Shown: positions 1 through 11,722, numbered from the stretch's first letter. The stretch is 64,000 nucleotides of DNA from Plantago ovata (GCA_028274465.1 CM051458.1:27664692-27728691), one strand, 5' to 3'. The notes: generated from the sequence alone by a model not told the origin. Made by a program: numbers and translations.

Positions 1-503
1 GTGGAGAACCAGAATTAAAGATGTCTGGTTATGTCGACGCTGGATTTGAATCAGATCCTGATGACTTTGAGTCACAGACAGGATACGTATTCAAATTGAA
101 CGGAGGAGCTATCTGTTGGAAGATTTCTAAGCAAGCCACGATTGCTGACTCATCTACAGAAGCCGAGTACATTGCTGGATCAGAAACTTCGAAAGAAGCT
201 GTCTGGATTTCAGAGTTCTTGAAGGAATTGAGGGTTGTTCCTGCTCCTAGTCCAATAACGATTTATTGGGACAATACGGGCGCCGTCGCTCAAGCTAAGG
301 AGCCTAGATCTACAAACAAGAACAAACATGTACTTACAAAGTATCACGTTATACGTGAGATTATTGATAGAGGAGAAGTTAGTATAGAACGTGTCTCTAC
401 CACGGACAACGTGGCAGATCCTTTCACCAAGGTCTTATCAGTGGAAGTCCACTTAAGACATTATGCTAATCTGGGAATTAGGCATAAAGGTGACTGGCTC
501 TAG
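1..503 (+). CDS. Ty1/copia pol 3' end (RNase H domain), element A, partial
   Basis: This is the C-terminal RNase H part of a copia polyprotein; the reading frame is already open at the window edge. RNase H degrades the RNA strand of the RNA/DNA hybrid during reverse transcription. Visible landmarks, in order, are SGYVDAGFESDPDD with the first acidic residue, SSTEAEYIAG with the glutamate, IYWDNTGAVAQAKEP with the next aspartate, KHVLTKYHVIRE, and the end motif DPFTKVL. The usual motif is YCDN, so the W before DN is a substitution. The frame ends GDWL-stop at 503 and is followed at once by the polypurine tract and 3' LTR, as expected. It is closely similar to the RNase H of copia C at 32.2-32.6 kb. 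Confidence 0.92.
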   Translation, partial: GEPELKMSGYVDAGFESDPDDFESQTGYVFKLNGGAICWKISKQATIADSSTEAEYIAGSETSKEAVWISEFLKELRVVPAPSPITIYWDNTGAVAQAKEPRSTNKNKHVLTKYHVIREIIDRGEVSIERVSTTDNVADPFTKVLSVEVHLRHYANLGIRHKGDWL

Positions 504-506
504 TCC

Positions 507-516
507 AAGTGGGAGA
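507..516 (+). other. Polypurine tract of copia A
   Basis: The purine run AAGTGGGAGA sits between the pol stop codon and the first base of the 3' LTR and would prime plus-strand DNA synthesis. The same run precedes the 3' LTR of copia C at 32651-32660. Confidence 0.85.
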
Positions 517-517
517 T

Positions 518-1285
518 TGATAGTGTATATGTCCTAGAGACAGTCCTTACTAAGGGCATGGTGCCCTTATAGAGGGCATATATGTACTATTACACAGGTC
601 AACGTAATATAATATATGTTTGTTGCATTTTACTATTGAGTATCGCTTTCATATTTATATTACACCAGGCTGCAGCATGTAATATCTTTATTACTGTCTG
701 TATTGATATTAAACATGTCCCCTCGGATAGATGACCGATCACACAGTTAGTGGGAGCTATGTGAGTTATCATCTATCCCAAACTCTCCCTAGTCGTGGTT
801 CATCACGGATGTGGGGGTCTGAATGAACCTGACAAGACTAGTATGCGTGGAGGTTATACTTGTTGGAGCAAGTGTGAGCCGATCCCACGGCCACGGAACG
901 GATTGTTGGACAATCAAGGAACGTTCCCATAACTGCGCATAGTTGTTCGAAGAAGCTTTATCGAACAATGGAATTACCCACCGGACACTCCCATCGATGT
1001 ATACTCTACACCGACGTGTCTATGGGAACCAGTGAGTTGTCGAAGTGATGCCATTCGTCCTTTGTACTTACAGGACTTTATCATCACATTTGTTGCCCCA
1101 TATCCTTGGTGGACCCGTCGATGTCAGCTCTGAATAAGCAGCTGACCTAAGACACGATCCAGGATTATGGCTACATACAAATGGGGGTGATAAGTGATTC
1201 TGTGAAGGATTCATCTCTCAAGTGTAGGACAGGAGAGCACTGCTCATAGTAGTTCATAGTTGTGATGGTAAAACCGCTGGCCAGT
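518..1285 (+). repeat. 5' part of the 3' LTR of copia A (truncated)
   Basis: The LTR begins TGATAGTGTATATG directly after the polypurine tract. It matches the start of the copia B 5' LTR at 4869 and, inverted, the right end of the solo LTR at 51428-53525. Similarity stops after GGCCAGT at 1285, about 0.77 kb into a ~2.1-kb LTR. A short filler (about 1286-1300) follows, then family T LTR sequence, so the rest of this LTR has been deleted or recombined away. Confidence 0.88.
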
Positions 1286-1300
1286 AATCTCGTTCATCAA

Positions 1301-3242
1301 TAGACCTCAGTGACTTCTGCCTCGCGCCTAAAGGGAATAGACTAGGCAATAATCAAGCAAACCCGATAGTCCTCTACTACCCAAGCCTACCTAATTACAA
1401 CCTAATCGACCGGTCACACAGAAACAGAACAGATACAGAACAACAGATACAGATAATTAACACCGAGAGGTGTCCCTGCAGAAAAGTCAGTCCAGAACAG
1501 AGTAGCAATAAACAGAAAAGTAAATAGTCATAATTAGGACTTATACTTTTACGCGGAAGCATAAAGTAAAACAGTATATAGTAATAGGTACAAGTTGTCA
1601 CATATCCTTCCAGTTTTTCGCAAATAATAGGTTTAGGGGTGAACACTCACCTTAACTTGCGAGCAAAAGATCTCCAACGAGTAATGAGCTATTACGGGTT
1701 AACGAACAACGGAGAACCTAACAAGAAAGTACTAAACACACTTTAGAAGTCGAACGAACGGAAGGGAAAAGGTTGAAAAAGAATTGGTAAAGACGGGGTT
1801 CGAACTCGGGACCTCTAAGTTAGTCAAGCAAGAACCTAACCAACTAGGCTAGCAAGTCAAGTCAACACCAACTTACAAAACAGAAACTAAGTTGAAACAT
1901 TTTCAGAAACTCTTTCGGTTTTCAGATTTTGGAAATTACCAAAGTACCCTCAATGGTAAATTGCAAAACAACCCTTTTCAAAAACAGACAGTACAAACAA
2001 ACCAGAAGTATTCCAAACATACTTAACAGTCCTCACAGAATAAAAAGGTTTACGAGAAAAGCTTTCTGTCAGTCAACTACGGTCAAGGTAAAATTGCAAA
2101 AAGGTCCTTTAGGTTTTCAGATTTCCCAAATCAGTCCACAAAGTTCCAAAACAGTAACAACAAGGTCCAAAACAGTCCTTTCGAGGTCAACAGGAAAACA
2201 AAGTCAACATACGAGGTCAATCAGTTCACAAGTCCAGCAAACAGTAACTACAATCTAACAACCTAAGTCCCGGTTCAATTCGAATCACAAAACAAGGTCA
2301 GATCGATCAAGGGTAAAATAGTCCAAGGTAAAAAGTCCAAACCGAATACGAGAATACGAGTTTCGAATCGAGAGCAGCAGTAAAGGAAACGAGATTTACC
2401 TTCGAATCGAAAAAGGGTTGAAACAATCTGCAATCGAATGAATCAAAAAGAAAGGAAAATTAAAACGAGATTCGAATCGAATTCGTAATCAAAATCGAAT
2501 TCGAAACGGAAAGGTCAGAAGGGACAAAGACCTCTTACCGATCGAAACAGAAGGAACCGGCAAGGTCAACGCGAACCGGCGGCGATTGACAGAACAGAAC
2601 GCGACGAGCAGCGGAGGAATCGACACGGCGGCGGAGCAGATCGGCGGACAGACAGAAGCGATCGGATCGATCGAACGGGCAGCGGCGAACGGCGGACAGA
2701 GATCGCGGCGACTCGCGATTCAGAGAGCAGAACAGACAGCGGCGGCGACGCGGCGTTTGACGGAGCGGCGGCGACGCGGCGTTTGACGGAGCGGCGCGGT
2801 GCGGCGAGGACAGAGCGGCGCGGTGATCGGAGAAGGCGGCGGCGGCGACAGGCAGACGGCGGCAGCAACAACAATTCTTCTCTCTTTTCTCTCTCCCTCT
2901 TTCTTTTCTTTCTTTTCTTTCTTTTCTCCTCTTTCGGTTTGTTTACGGCTGGAAAGAGAATGAAGATGGGAAAGGCAGTCTGACTAGGGTTAGGGTTACT
3001 AATGGGCCGGTCAACAGGCCTTTTGACCGGGCTAAGAATTGGGCCAAAAGCAAGGGCTAAATAGATCAGAAAGTCCAGCTCGATCCAAACGAAACGAAAC
3101 GAACTAACTTACGCGAAATTAATTAACTAATTATCGAATAAATAATTTACTCTGATAATTAATTAACTAAAATAAATAATTAAATAATAAAATAATAATT
3201 AAATAAATAAATAAATAATTAAAAAAAAGACGGGGTGTTACA
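1301..3242 (-). repeat. Truncated LTR of a chromovirus-like gypsy (family T)
   Basis: This segment parallels 6866-8850 throughout and runs in the minus orientation. Its outer end at 3242 reads GGGGTGTTACA on the plus strand, which is the TGTAACACCCC start of the LTR on the minus strand. TGTAACA-type starts and LTRs over 2 kb are typical of Tekay/Del chromoviruses. The opposite (TGTAACGG) end present at 6299 is missing: about 0.57 kb has been lost at the junction near 1290. Contents include a tRNA-like segment, a very GC-rich CGG/GCC stretch (2570-2870), a CT-rich microsatellite and an AT-rich tail. I see no real gene in it. Confidence 0.85.
1790..1858 (-). other. tRNA-like segment (A box/B box) inside family T LTR
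   Basis: On the minus strand TAGCCTAGTTGG matches the pol III A-box consensus TRGYNNARNNGG, and about 33 bp downstream AGTTCGAACCC matches the B-box consensus. The acceptor and anticodon arms are not convincing, so this is not called as a tRNA gene. It could derive from a tRNA or a tRNA-derived SINE. The same segment is found at the matching place in the other two T LTRs (7363-7437 and about 59239-59293). Confidence 0.6.
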
Positions 3243-4868
3243 GAAAGGGGATTCAATATTGGAGGGAATGTGATAATGCCTAGGCGCGATGATGTTGAAT
3301 TAACATTTGGTATTCGTGGGGGAACTGATCGTATTCGTCTTCGCACGGGAACGATAGCAATTAATTCATTTATAGATCGGTGCTTCCTTGAGAAAGCTAG
3401 GAGGTTAAGAGATCCATCTATAAGAGGAGACTACCCACTGAAAAAAGGAATAATAACAATTATGTTGGAACAGAAGATTGCAATGGTGAATCCAACAACT
3501 GAAGTGTGTGAAGATATTGCTAGGCTGATACATCTATACTTACTCGCCGTGATTTTCAATCCAAATTCGAGCTATGGTCTGCAGTGGCATATAATTCATT
3601 ATGTTCTTGATCTAGGGACAATATGCAAGTATGACTGGGCTGGTTACATACTAATATCGTTGCTGAGAAGTATAAAGAAATGAAACAAATTCAAGGTTTC
3701 TGGTTGCTCCGTATTCCTGCCTGTAAGTATTTAAAACAACTAAACATCCCAATTTTACTTTATCTAATATAATATATATTCAGCAGTTGTATACTTACAA
3801 CATTCTGTTCATCTTTATATATATACAGTTTTGGCTCTGTGAGATATCTAACCTTATTGAACCAAAGGAAGGAACAAAGATCTTCCCAAGGTTTCTTAAG
3901 TGGGACCTCACCAAGCTTTAAAAAAAGCTGCGTAATCGTTCACTTGACAATCCTAAGTCTGGATTTGTAAGTTATACACATGAATGCATTTTTTTAATTA
4001 GTAATATTATCAACTATATAAATTGTAGCAGAACATATATATACATGAATCATTGGAAATTTTGGAGCTTGCTTAATTAATTTATATGTCATGTAGAATT
4101 TATGCCCTTGGCTGTCTGCAAGCTCATGGGAGGTAGCACGATTGGATGGCACAGTACCAGGATTAGACATACTTGATGAGCCATCGAATGAAAATAGTGA
4201 AGGATGCAATTTTCAACAAAGTGCAGATGCTAATAAGAAGCAAGGTGCAAACGGTCAGTCAATGGATGGTGGAAGGTTATCAAATTGTGAGAAGAGCATA
4301 GGAGGCGGTGACAATATTGTCAACCCATCTCTAAAAAATGTGAACAGTTTGCATGTCGCTGGAGGATCCAATCCGGGGTTAAATAAATAGAGTGGCACAA
4401 CTGATGTGGGTAGTTCCTCTGCCGCAGTAAACAAAGGCGATATCGGAGCTGAGCCAAACAATATGATGTACTCAGCTACAAAAAATTCTCCTAAGACCCA
4501 CCTCAATGGATATAACTTTGAAGATGACACGAATCCATTGGGTTATGGTGTTGGAGTTAACACAGTCAATTGGAACGAACTAACTGATTTTGATACAAGA
4601 TCAATTGAGATATCGAGCCGAATTGTTCCTGGAATCCCACGCATGTACAAGAGTACTCCTGTAAGGGCTGCATCAGTAGGAGGAATTATCAACCAGCCAG
4701 GTGAGAGAGATTCAAAGATATCTCAGCTGCAATCATCACTTGCCAATTCATCTGACGAGATAAATCGACTGAGGAAGTTACTGTATGAGAAAAACTCTGA
4801 AACTGATAAGGAAAAGTTGAATGAGACAGTTGGTTTGCTTCAAGGTGAAATACAGAAGTTGTCAAAGG
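3243..4868 (+). pseudogene. Broken host-like gene, plant-mobile-domain/Ulp1-associated type
   Basis: The first open stretch (about 3270-3683) contains DDVELTFGIRGGTDRI, then FIDRCFLEK, EDIARLIHLYLL and YDWAGYILISLLRSIKK. This series resembles the plant mobile domain/DUF1985-like N-terminal region found with Ulp1-type proteins and often carried by plant Mutator-like elements; that family call is from memory. It resumes after a frameshift at KK (3683) as a possible KQIQGFWLLRIPA. Two intron-like gaps follow (about 3724-3830 and 3970-4095). The next exon has a TAA inside LTKL-KKLRNRSLDNP. The last part (4142-4868) has an in-frame TAG at 4388 and a coiled-coil heptad region (about 4700-4868). Copia B is inserted at 4869. 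Frameshift, stops and insertion make it a pseudogene. Family confidence is moderate; that it is not a retroelement gene is clearer. Confidence 0.6.
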
Positions 4869-6293
4869 TGATAGTGTATATGTCCTAGAGACAGTCCGTA
4901 TTAAAGGAATGCAGCCCTTATAGAGGGCATATATGTACTATTACACAGGTCAACGTGATATAATATATGTTTTTTGTTTGACTATTGAGTATCGCTTTCA
5001 TATTTATATTACATCAGGCATGCAGCATGTCATATCTCTATTTCTGTCTGTATTGATATTAAACATGCCCCCTCGGATAGATGACCGATCACACAGATAG
5101 TGGGAGCTATGTGAGTTATCATCTATCCCAAATTCTCCCTAGTCGAGGTTCATCTCGGATGTAGGGGTCTGAATGAACCAGCTGAGACTAGTATGCGTGG
5201 AGGTTATACTTGTTGGAGCAAGTGTGAGCCGATCCCACGGCCACGGAACGAATTCTTGGACAATCAAGAAACGTTCCCATAACTGTGCATAGTTGTTCGA
5301 AGGATGATTACCGAACAATGGAAGTACCCACCGGACACTCCCATCGATGTATACTCTACACCGAAGTGTCTATGGGAACGGGTAAGTTGTCGAAGTGATG
5401 CCAGTCGTCCTTTGGACTTACAGGACTTTATCATCACATTTGTTGCCCCATATCCTTGGTGGACCCGTCGATGTCAGCTCTGAATAAGCAGTTGACCTAA
5501 GACACGATCCAGGATTATGGCTACATACAAATGGGGATGATAAGTGTTTCTGTGAAGGATTCATCTCTCATGTGTAGCACAGGAGAGTACTGATCATAGT
5601 CTTCATAGTTGTGTTGGTAAAGTCACTGGCCAGTGCATCGATATATTATGATGGTCATAAGTATATCTTCGTAACCAAGCAACTCCCTGAGACGCCCGTG
5701 GATGTATTATTGGGATAGACACATCATCGATCCTAGATGCATTCGATTCAGTCGGATGAAGGGACGTTACCATCGCCGCGTTGAGCGCAACAGACTTTGC
5801 AACAAAAGGGTTTGCTTTGAAAAACCTCTCAAACGTCCTCATGTATTAATATTGCAAATGGAACCGTCTAGGAATTCCATTTTGCCTAGTCTAGGACTTG
5901 CTTAATACAATGAGGCCCTATGGGTCACACTATGTGGTGATTCAGCTTATCAGAATATCCTTGAAGATGGAATCGCAATTGATTTGGAATTAATTGTGAT
6001 TGATGGATTATAATTGATTTGGAATTAATTATAATATTTAGTGGCTCAATTAATGATTTGGAATTATTAATTAAATTGGCTAATTAATTGTATTTTATGT
6101 AAATACAATTAAAGATTATATTTTAGAAATATAATAGAGGTTTGATTTGAAAGGATATGTTAATTTAGAATTAACATATGCACATGGGCAAAATCTACTT
6201 GAAGTTTGAATTGCCTTAGAACTATAAGTGGGTCCCAAAATCAGGAACCACCTATCTCCGTAGGACACGCGCGCGCGCGCGAGCTGAGTACTG

Positions 6294-8855
6294 GAAGGTG
6301 TAACGGTACCAGTTTTGAAAACAAAATAATTTCCCGAAAAAGAAAATCAAAAATAACTTTAATAGCAACGGTCGATAATTAATGCCAAAATAATCTTTGA
6401 CGCGCACAGCGCTAACAGAAATAAACAAATATCCAACGACCACTCAAGTTCAAAAAAAACTACGAATGAAGACAGTAAAGTTCATCTTCTTATTTTGAAA
6501 AAGAAACCCATGACACCCCAGACCCTTCTCTCAGTCGATGGCATCCTACTCGCGAACATCCTCGGCAGTATCTGGAAGGAAGGAATTTTGAAAACAAGAG
6601 AGTGTGAGATAAAGGATCTCAGTGAGGTTCTAAGTTAAAAAAACAGAAAGTAAACAGCTTTAAAATAAAAATCCTTTTCAGAAAACGAGCAAACAGAACA
6701 GAACACATATAACAGATTAACAGAACAGATACGTTGTAGACCGTTGGTGCAGCCCGCCTTATTGCTCCTACTCCCAGAATGCCCTTATAACTCCCTCCAG
6801 AGGGTGCACAACTCCGACAGAAACAGAAATCCCCGTGTACTTTGGGGAAACAAATCCTACGACCCTAATAGACCTCAACGACTTCTGCCTCGTGCCTAAA
6901 AGGGAATAGACTAGGCCATAATCAAGCAAACCCGATAGTCCTCTACTATCCAAGCCTACCTAATCACAACCTAATCGACCGGTCACACAGAAACAGAACA
7001 GATACAGAACAACAGATACAGATAATTAACACCGAGAGGTGTCCCTGCAGAAAAGTCAGTCCAGAACAGAGTAGCAATAAACAGAAAGGTAAACAGTCAT
7101 ACTTAGGACTTATACTTTTACGCGGAAGCATACAGTAAAACAGCATATAGTAATAGGTACAAGTTGTCACATATCCTTCCAGTTTTTCGCAAATAATAGG
7201 TTTAGGGGTGAACACTCACCTTAACTTGCGAGCAAAAGACCTTCAATGAGTAATGAGCTTTTACGGGTTAACGAACAACGGAGAACCTAACAAGAAAGTA
7301 CTAAACACACTTTAGAAGTCGAACGGACGGAAGGGAAAAGGTTGAAAAAGAAATGGTAAAGTCGGGGTTCGAACTCGGGACCTCTAAGTTAGTCAAGCAA
7401 GAACCTAACCAACTAGGCTAGCAAGCCAAGTCATTACTAACTTACAAAAACAGAAACTAAGTTTGAAACATTTTCAGAAACTCTTCGATTTTCAGATTCT
7501 GGAAATTATCAAAATACCCTCAGTGGTAAATTGCAAAATAACCCTTTTTCAAAAACAGACAGTACAAACAAACCAGAAGTTTTCCAAACACTTAACAGTC
7601 CTCACAGAATAAAATGGTTTACGAGAAAAGCTTACTGTCCGTCAACTACGGTCAAAGGTAAAACTGCAAAAAGGTCCTTTAGGTTTTCAAGTTTCCCAAA
7701 TCAGTCCACAAAGTTCCAAAACAGTAACAACAAGGTCCAAAAGTCCTTTCGAGGTCAATCTGGAAAACAAAGTCAACATACGAGGTCAATAAGTTCACAA
7801 GTCCAGCAAACAGTAACTACAATCTAACAACCTAAGTCCCGGTTCTCGGTTCGAATCAAATAACAAGGTCAGATCGATCAAGGGTAAAATAGTCCAAGGT
7901 AAAAAGTCCAAACAGAAAACGAGAATACGAGTTTCGAATCGAGAGCAGCAGTGAGAGAAATGAAATTTACCTTCGAATCGAAATAAAGGGTTGAACAATC
8001 TGCAAATCGAATGAATTAAGAAGAAAGGAAAATTAAAACCGAGATTCAAATCGAATACCAAAATCGAATTCGAAATGGAAAGATCAGAAGGAACAGAGAT
8101 CTCTTACCGATCGAAACGGAAAGGACCGGCGGCGGACGGGATCGATCGAACGGTGGCGGCGAAACGGTCAGGCGGAATCGATCGATCGACAACAGCAGAA
8201 CAGACAGCGGCGGAACGGATCGGCAGGGACGGCGCGGACGGAGGCAGAGATCGCGGCGACTCAGGCGCGGCGACAACGGCGAACAGGCGGCGGCGCACAC
8301 ACGGACAGGCGAAGCGGATCGGCGGCGGCGATCAGGGACAAACAGAACGATCGGATCGATCGAATGGATCGATCGACAACACTGATGCCGGACGACGGAA
8401 GTAAATCGCGGCGGCGGCGACTGGATCGGACGGAGGCGAGGACAGAGCGGCGCGGTGCGACGACGGGGAAGGACGGACGGCGGCGCAGTAATCTCTCTCT
8501 CTTTCTTTCTCTTTTCTTTTCTAATCTTTCTTTCTTTCTCTCTACCGTTTGAGTGTTACGGCTGAGAAGTGAAGAGAGAATGGGGAAGACTAGGGTTAGG
8601 GTTAGGTTAGTGGGCCGGTCAATCAGGCCTTTGACCAGGCTAAGAAATTGGGCCAAACTAAAAGGGCCGAATGAATAAGAAAGTCTAGCTCGAACCAATC
8701 GAAACAAAACGAACTAGCTTACGCGAAAATAATTAAATAATTATCGAATAAATAATTTACTCTGATAATTAATTAACTAAAATAAATAATTAAATAATAA
8801 AATAATAATTAAATAATTAAATAAATAATTAAAAAAAATGGGGTGTTACAGAAGG
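6294..8855 (-). repeat. Solo LTR of gypsy family T with TSD GAAGG
   Basis: The LTR proper is 6299-8850 (2552 bp), bounded on the plus strand by TGTAACGG and GGTGTTACA. It is inserted in the copia B LTR and flanked by an exact 5-bp duplication GAAGG (6294-6298 and 8851-8855). No internal gypsy sequence is present, so it is a solo LTR left by LTR-LTR recombination. It includes a GC-rich CGGCGG block (8120-8480), a CT-rich microsatellite (8495-8545) and an AT-rich tail. Confidence 0.95.
7363..7437 (-). other. tRNA-like segment (A box/B box) inside family T solo LTR
   Basis: Same arrangement as at 1790-1858: B-box-like AGTTCGAACCC and A-box-like TAGCCTAGTTGG on the minus strand at conserved spacing. 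It is nearly identical to the first copy. Confidence 0.6.
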
Positions 8856-9511
8856 AGTTCGACTCCTTCCTCTATTAGAAGTCCAAGGGATAAGTTAGAT
8901 TTTCCTGATTGAGTTTTAATTTGATTGCGAATGAATCTAGACTTGAAATTGGTTTCCTAATGCGATAAGAATTAGATTCTTATTCCTTTACGAAGTCTAA
9001 TTGCTTATGCTTTAGGCTTCTATTGACTACTATATATAGTAGACTATTAGAGAGCTTTTGACATAGACATTCACACAGTTGAATACCCAGTTTTCTTAGA
9101 GAAAATAAAAGCTCTCCCCCTCTCCTCTATAAGCCACGTGCGCCATCCCTCTTGCCGGAGGAAAACCGCCGTCCCATCTTCTTGGTCACACAAAGAATAT
9201 CCTAGCATTCTTTCGATAGGTTGTTCATCCGTGGATACCAAGGTTGAGGTTCTAGGAGCTGGAAACTAACTCTTATTGTCTTGCAGATAATCAAAGTATT
9301 GCAGATATCTTCGACTTCGACGAAGGAGAAGATACACCGGATTATTACGAAGACTTGGAAGTTGTGCTTGCTTTTGGAGTACGGTTAGTCTTCTAATTGA
9401 CGTGTTTAAATATATACGGCATATACATAATTAATTAACCTGTATGTTAAGAAATTTTTTTGAAATTCCGCTGCGTACCCTAGGGGTAACTCTGACCGTA
9501 TGTTCTTACAG

Positions 9512-9523
9512 TGGCATCAGAGC
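9512..9523 (+). other. Primer-binding site of copia B
   Basis: TGGCATCAGAGC lies two bases after the LTR end and matches the initiator-Met tRNA PBS TGGTATCAGAGC with one change. Confidence 0.85.
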
Positions 9524-10972
9524 GAGGTTAATTGATTATGTATATACGTATATATGTTGTATGATTTTGTAGTTTATGTGGATGCAATTGATTCTATGAT
9601 TGATTCGATTTTCAAAAGTTTGCTTTTTACATAAATTTAGAATTTATATTTTTTCAAAAAAAAAAAAATTAAATATATATATATATCGACCGGCCGCCTG
9701 CGTGCCGCAGGCGCCGGGCGCCCGCGGCCGCAGGCACGGTAGGGTGGTCCCGTCCCGTATTTTTATATATATATATGTATATATTTTCCGGGTTGGACCC
9801 AAAATCGAATCTTTGAAAATTTTGAGGATTGAATTTTATATTTGGAATATAAATATAATTTAATTGTAATTGTTTTTAACTAGAGGGGTTAAATTTAATT
9901 AGTATAAAGTTAAAGGGCTTATTTGTAATTTATTAATTTATTATTTATTGCAAATTAGTCCTTCTACTTTTGAATTTTAGATTTAACACCTCCAAGGTTT
10001 CAAAAATTACAATTAAGTCCTTCGGGTTTTCGAAAATTGCTACGTGGTCAATAGAATTTTCGATTTTTCAATCTAGTCCAAATTTTCAATTATTTCATAG
10101 AAATTATAAGTATGGGATTATAATTTTCATAATGAAATTCTGAAGTCATTTGGCATCCACATAGGCTACTACTTGTTTGTTTGCTCGATATGCTATTGTT
10201 TGACAATGCATGTTTAAATACCACGTATTTTACTTTCCGTTCGACCGCTATGCATGCGAGGGTAGGCGGCGCCCTCTTATTTGTCGGACCGCATATTTTA
10301 TGTATGGGTAGGCGGCACCCATTATGTGCTTGACCGCGTTTAGAACTAGAATGGATAGGCGACATCCATTACGTGTAGACCGCTCATGCATGATGGGTAG
10401 GCGGCGCCCTTATTTGTTCGTAGATGACTGATAACAACCCTCAAGCGACAAGCCCCAACCAATATAAGTGAAGAAATATATATATGTATGTATTTCTGAG
10501 ATGCTTTCCATAGGGTGCTTTAATTCTGAACTTTCATTGCGTTTTCCTGTATTGGCGACCTCATCTTACAGACTCGCAGTGATCGTCAGATTAGAGTAAG
10601 CCTATGGTTATAACTTATTGCATATTGTATCTAGCGACCTCGATAGGTACAATATGTAGAGCATCGGGTTAAATTAGATTTAACACCCAAGAGTTGCGTG
10701 ACGCAATTGGATAGTCCTACCGGTCATATTATGCTATGCGACCAGCCCCCGTTGGAGTATGGCATAGTATGGATTTGGATCTTGGCCACTACGGTAACTT
10801 GTTGAGCATTACCCGTATGTTTGTTTTGGGGGCAAGCATATGTGAAAATAGTGGGAGCTAAACAGCTAAAGGACCTTGTTGTTTAGTTATGTTGACTGTG
10901 TATTTAGAAATAATATTTCAATAGTTGATTTATTATTTTCGTTCTATATTATTTCTCCTTAGGAAATTAGAA
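9524..10972 (+). other. Long structured leader of copia B
   Basis: This is 1.45 kb of untranslated RNA leader between PBS and gag. It contains an A-rich tract, a strongly GC-rich self-complementary block (about 9685-9745, with CCTGCGTGCCGCAGG and GCGCCGGGCGC hairpins), and the hairpin repeat array at 10255-10420. I see no gene in it; the open frame at 9600-9863 is unsupported. Confidence 0.75.
10255..10420 (+). repeat. Leader hairpin repeat array (GGGTAGGCGGCRCCC)
   Basis: There are four diverged units of roughly 45-60 bp, each with GGTAGGCGGC or a close variant flanked by complementary GGG/CCC arms and spaced by GACCGC-containing sequence. The array is also present in the leader of copia C (28125-28320). 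Confidence 0.8.
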
Positions 10973-11722
10973 ATGGCTATACCGTCCTCCGAGCTTGTTG
11001 CCAACTTGGAGTTGCAAAAGCTAACAGGACCAAACTACGTGGATTGGATCCATGAGGTACGAAAGGTGCTATGGTACAACGAGGTTGAGTACGTCTTGGA
11101 CGAACCTATCCCTGCACCTCCCACTGAATTCACTACGGCAACCTGTGATTGCTATTATGAAATGTCAGTGGAAAGGGCCGAGTTTGTAAAGAACTTGTTG
11201 CTGAATGCTATGTCTGACAATATGGTTGGACCATGTCGAGACAAGGAACCATATGAGATTGTGAAATATCTCTCCTCATTCTTGGATACTCCAAGGATGT
11301 GTGAAGGGTTCGAAGCTATCAAGATCATGCTTATCCAATGACTTGGGACAGAAGAGTTGTCGCCTGAAAAAGTTAAGTCATTGATTGACTTCCTCTTACA
11401 ACTTGTTGGATATGGCTAGGAGCTAGAAGCTAGGGCTTCCATTATCTTGATCGTGCAAAGATTGTTGCAATCTATTCACAATCCCAATGTCGGGATAGCA
11501 ACAGAGTTGATTGCTGAGAGACCCATTGCCAACGAGTTCCTAAGGGTCAATCGTAGACCCAAAAGGAAGAAGGGTGGCAAGAATGAGCGCTATCGTAGGA
11601 TGGCTAAGTTTTGACTTAGGATCGAGATTTGTCTCTATTGCAAACTCAAGGGCCACTGGAAGAAATATTGCCCTAAGCTGAGGGCAGATCAAGCTAAGAA
11701 GCCACCGGCTTCTAGCTCAGGT
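10973..11722 (+). pseudogene. Copia B gag, decayed
   Basis: Gag forms the particle and binds the RNA. The start ATG at 10973 gives MAIPSSELVANLELQKLTG, parallel to the copia C gag start. The matching segment PNYVDWIHEVRKVLWY and VEYVLDEPIPAPP are recognisable. A TGA at 11339 ends the first frame, and at least one further stop lies just before the zinc knuckle. The CCHC knuckle CLYCKLKGHWKKYC is intact at about 11635-11680. The gag would normally be fused to protease in one polyprotein. With several stops it cannot give a full protein. Confidence 0.85.

Larger units (their letters stand above)
4869..9510 (+). repeat. 5' LTR of copia B, split by a solo LTR
   Basis: The LTR starts TGATAGTGTATATG and ends TTCTTACA just before the PBS. 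Removing the nested family T solo LTR and its duplicated target leaves about 2085 bp, in agreement with the 2098-bp solo copy at 51428-53525. It contains AT-rich inverted stretches (about 5970-6180), a short CG dinucleotide run (6267-6284) and TATA-like sequence near 9030. The ending ...AACTCTGACCGTATGTTCTTACA is also recognisable, inverted, at 51428. Confidence 0.9.

Noticed and set aside
1395..1646. Conserved 83-codon minus-strand ORF in family T LTR (also at 6964-7215)
   Set aside because: It is repeated only because the LTR is repeated. The third copy (about 59450-59710) has a broken frame, and the peptide is hydrophobic with no family resemblance.
1790..1858. A real tRNA gene
   Set aside because: Only A-box and B-box-like parts are convincing; acceptor and anticodon stems do not form clearly.
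2566..2983. Arginine-rich ORFs in the GC-rich part of T LTRs (also 8046-8707 and 58043-58718)
   Set aside because: They arise from CGG/GCC low-complexity DNA that is open in several frames on both strands. The peptides differ among copies.
10255..10420. CRISPR-like spaced repeats
   Set aside because: Units are diverged hairpins in a retrotransposon leader of a plant genome; spacers are not unique inserts of equal length and no cas genes exist.
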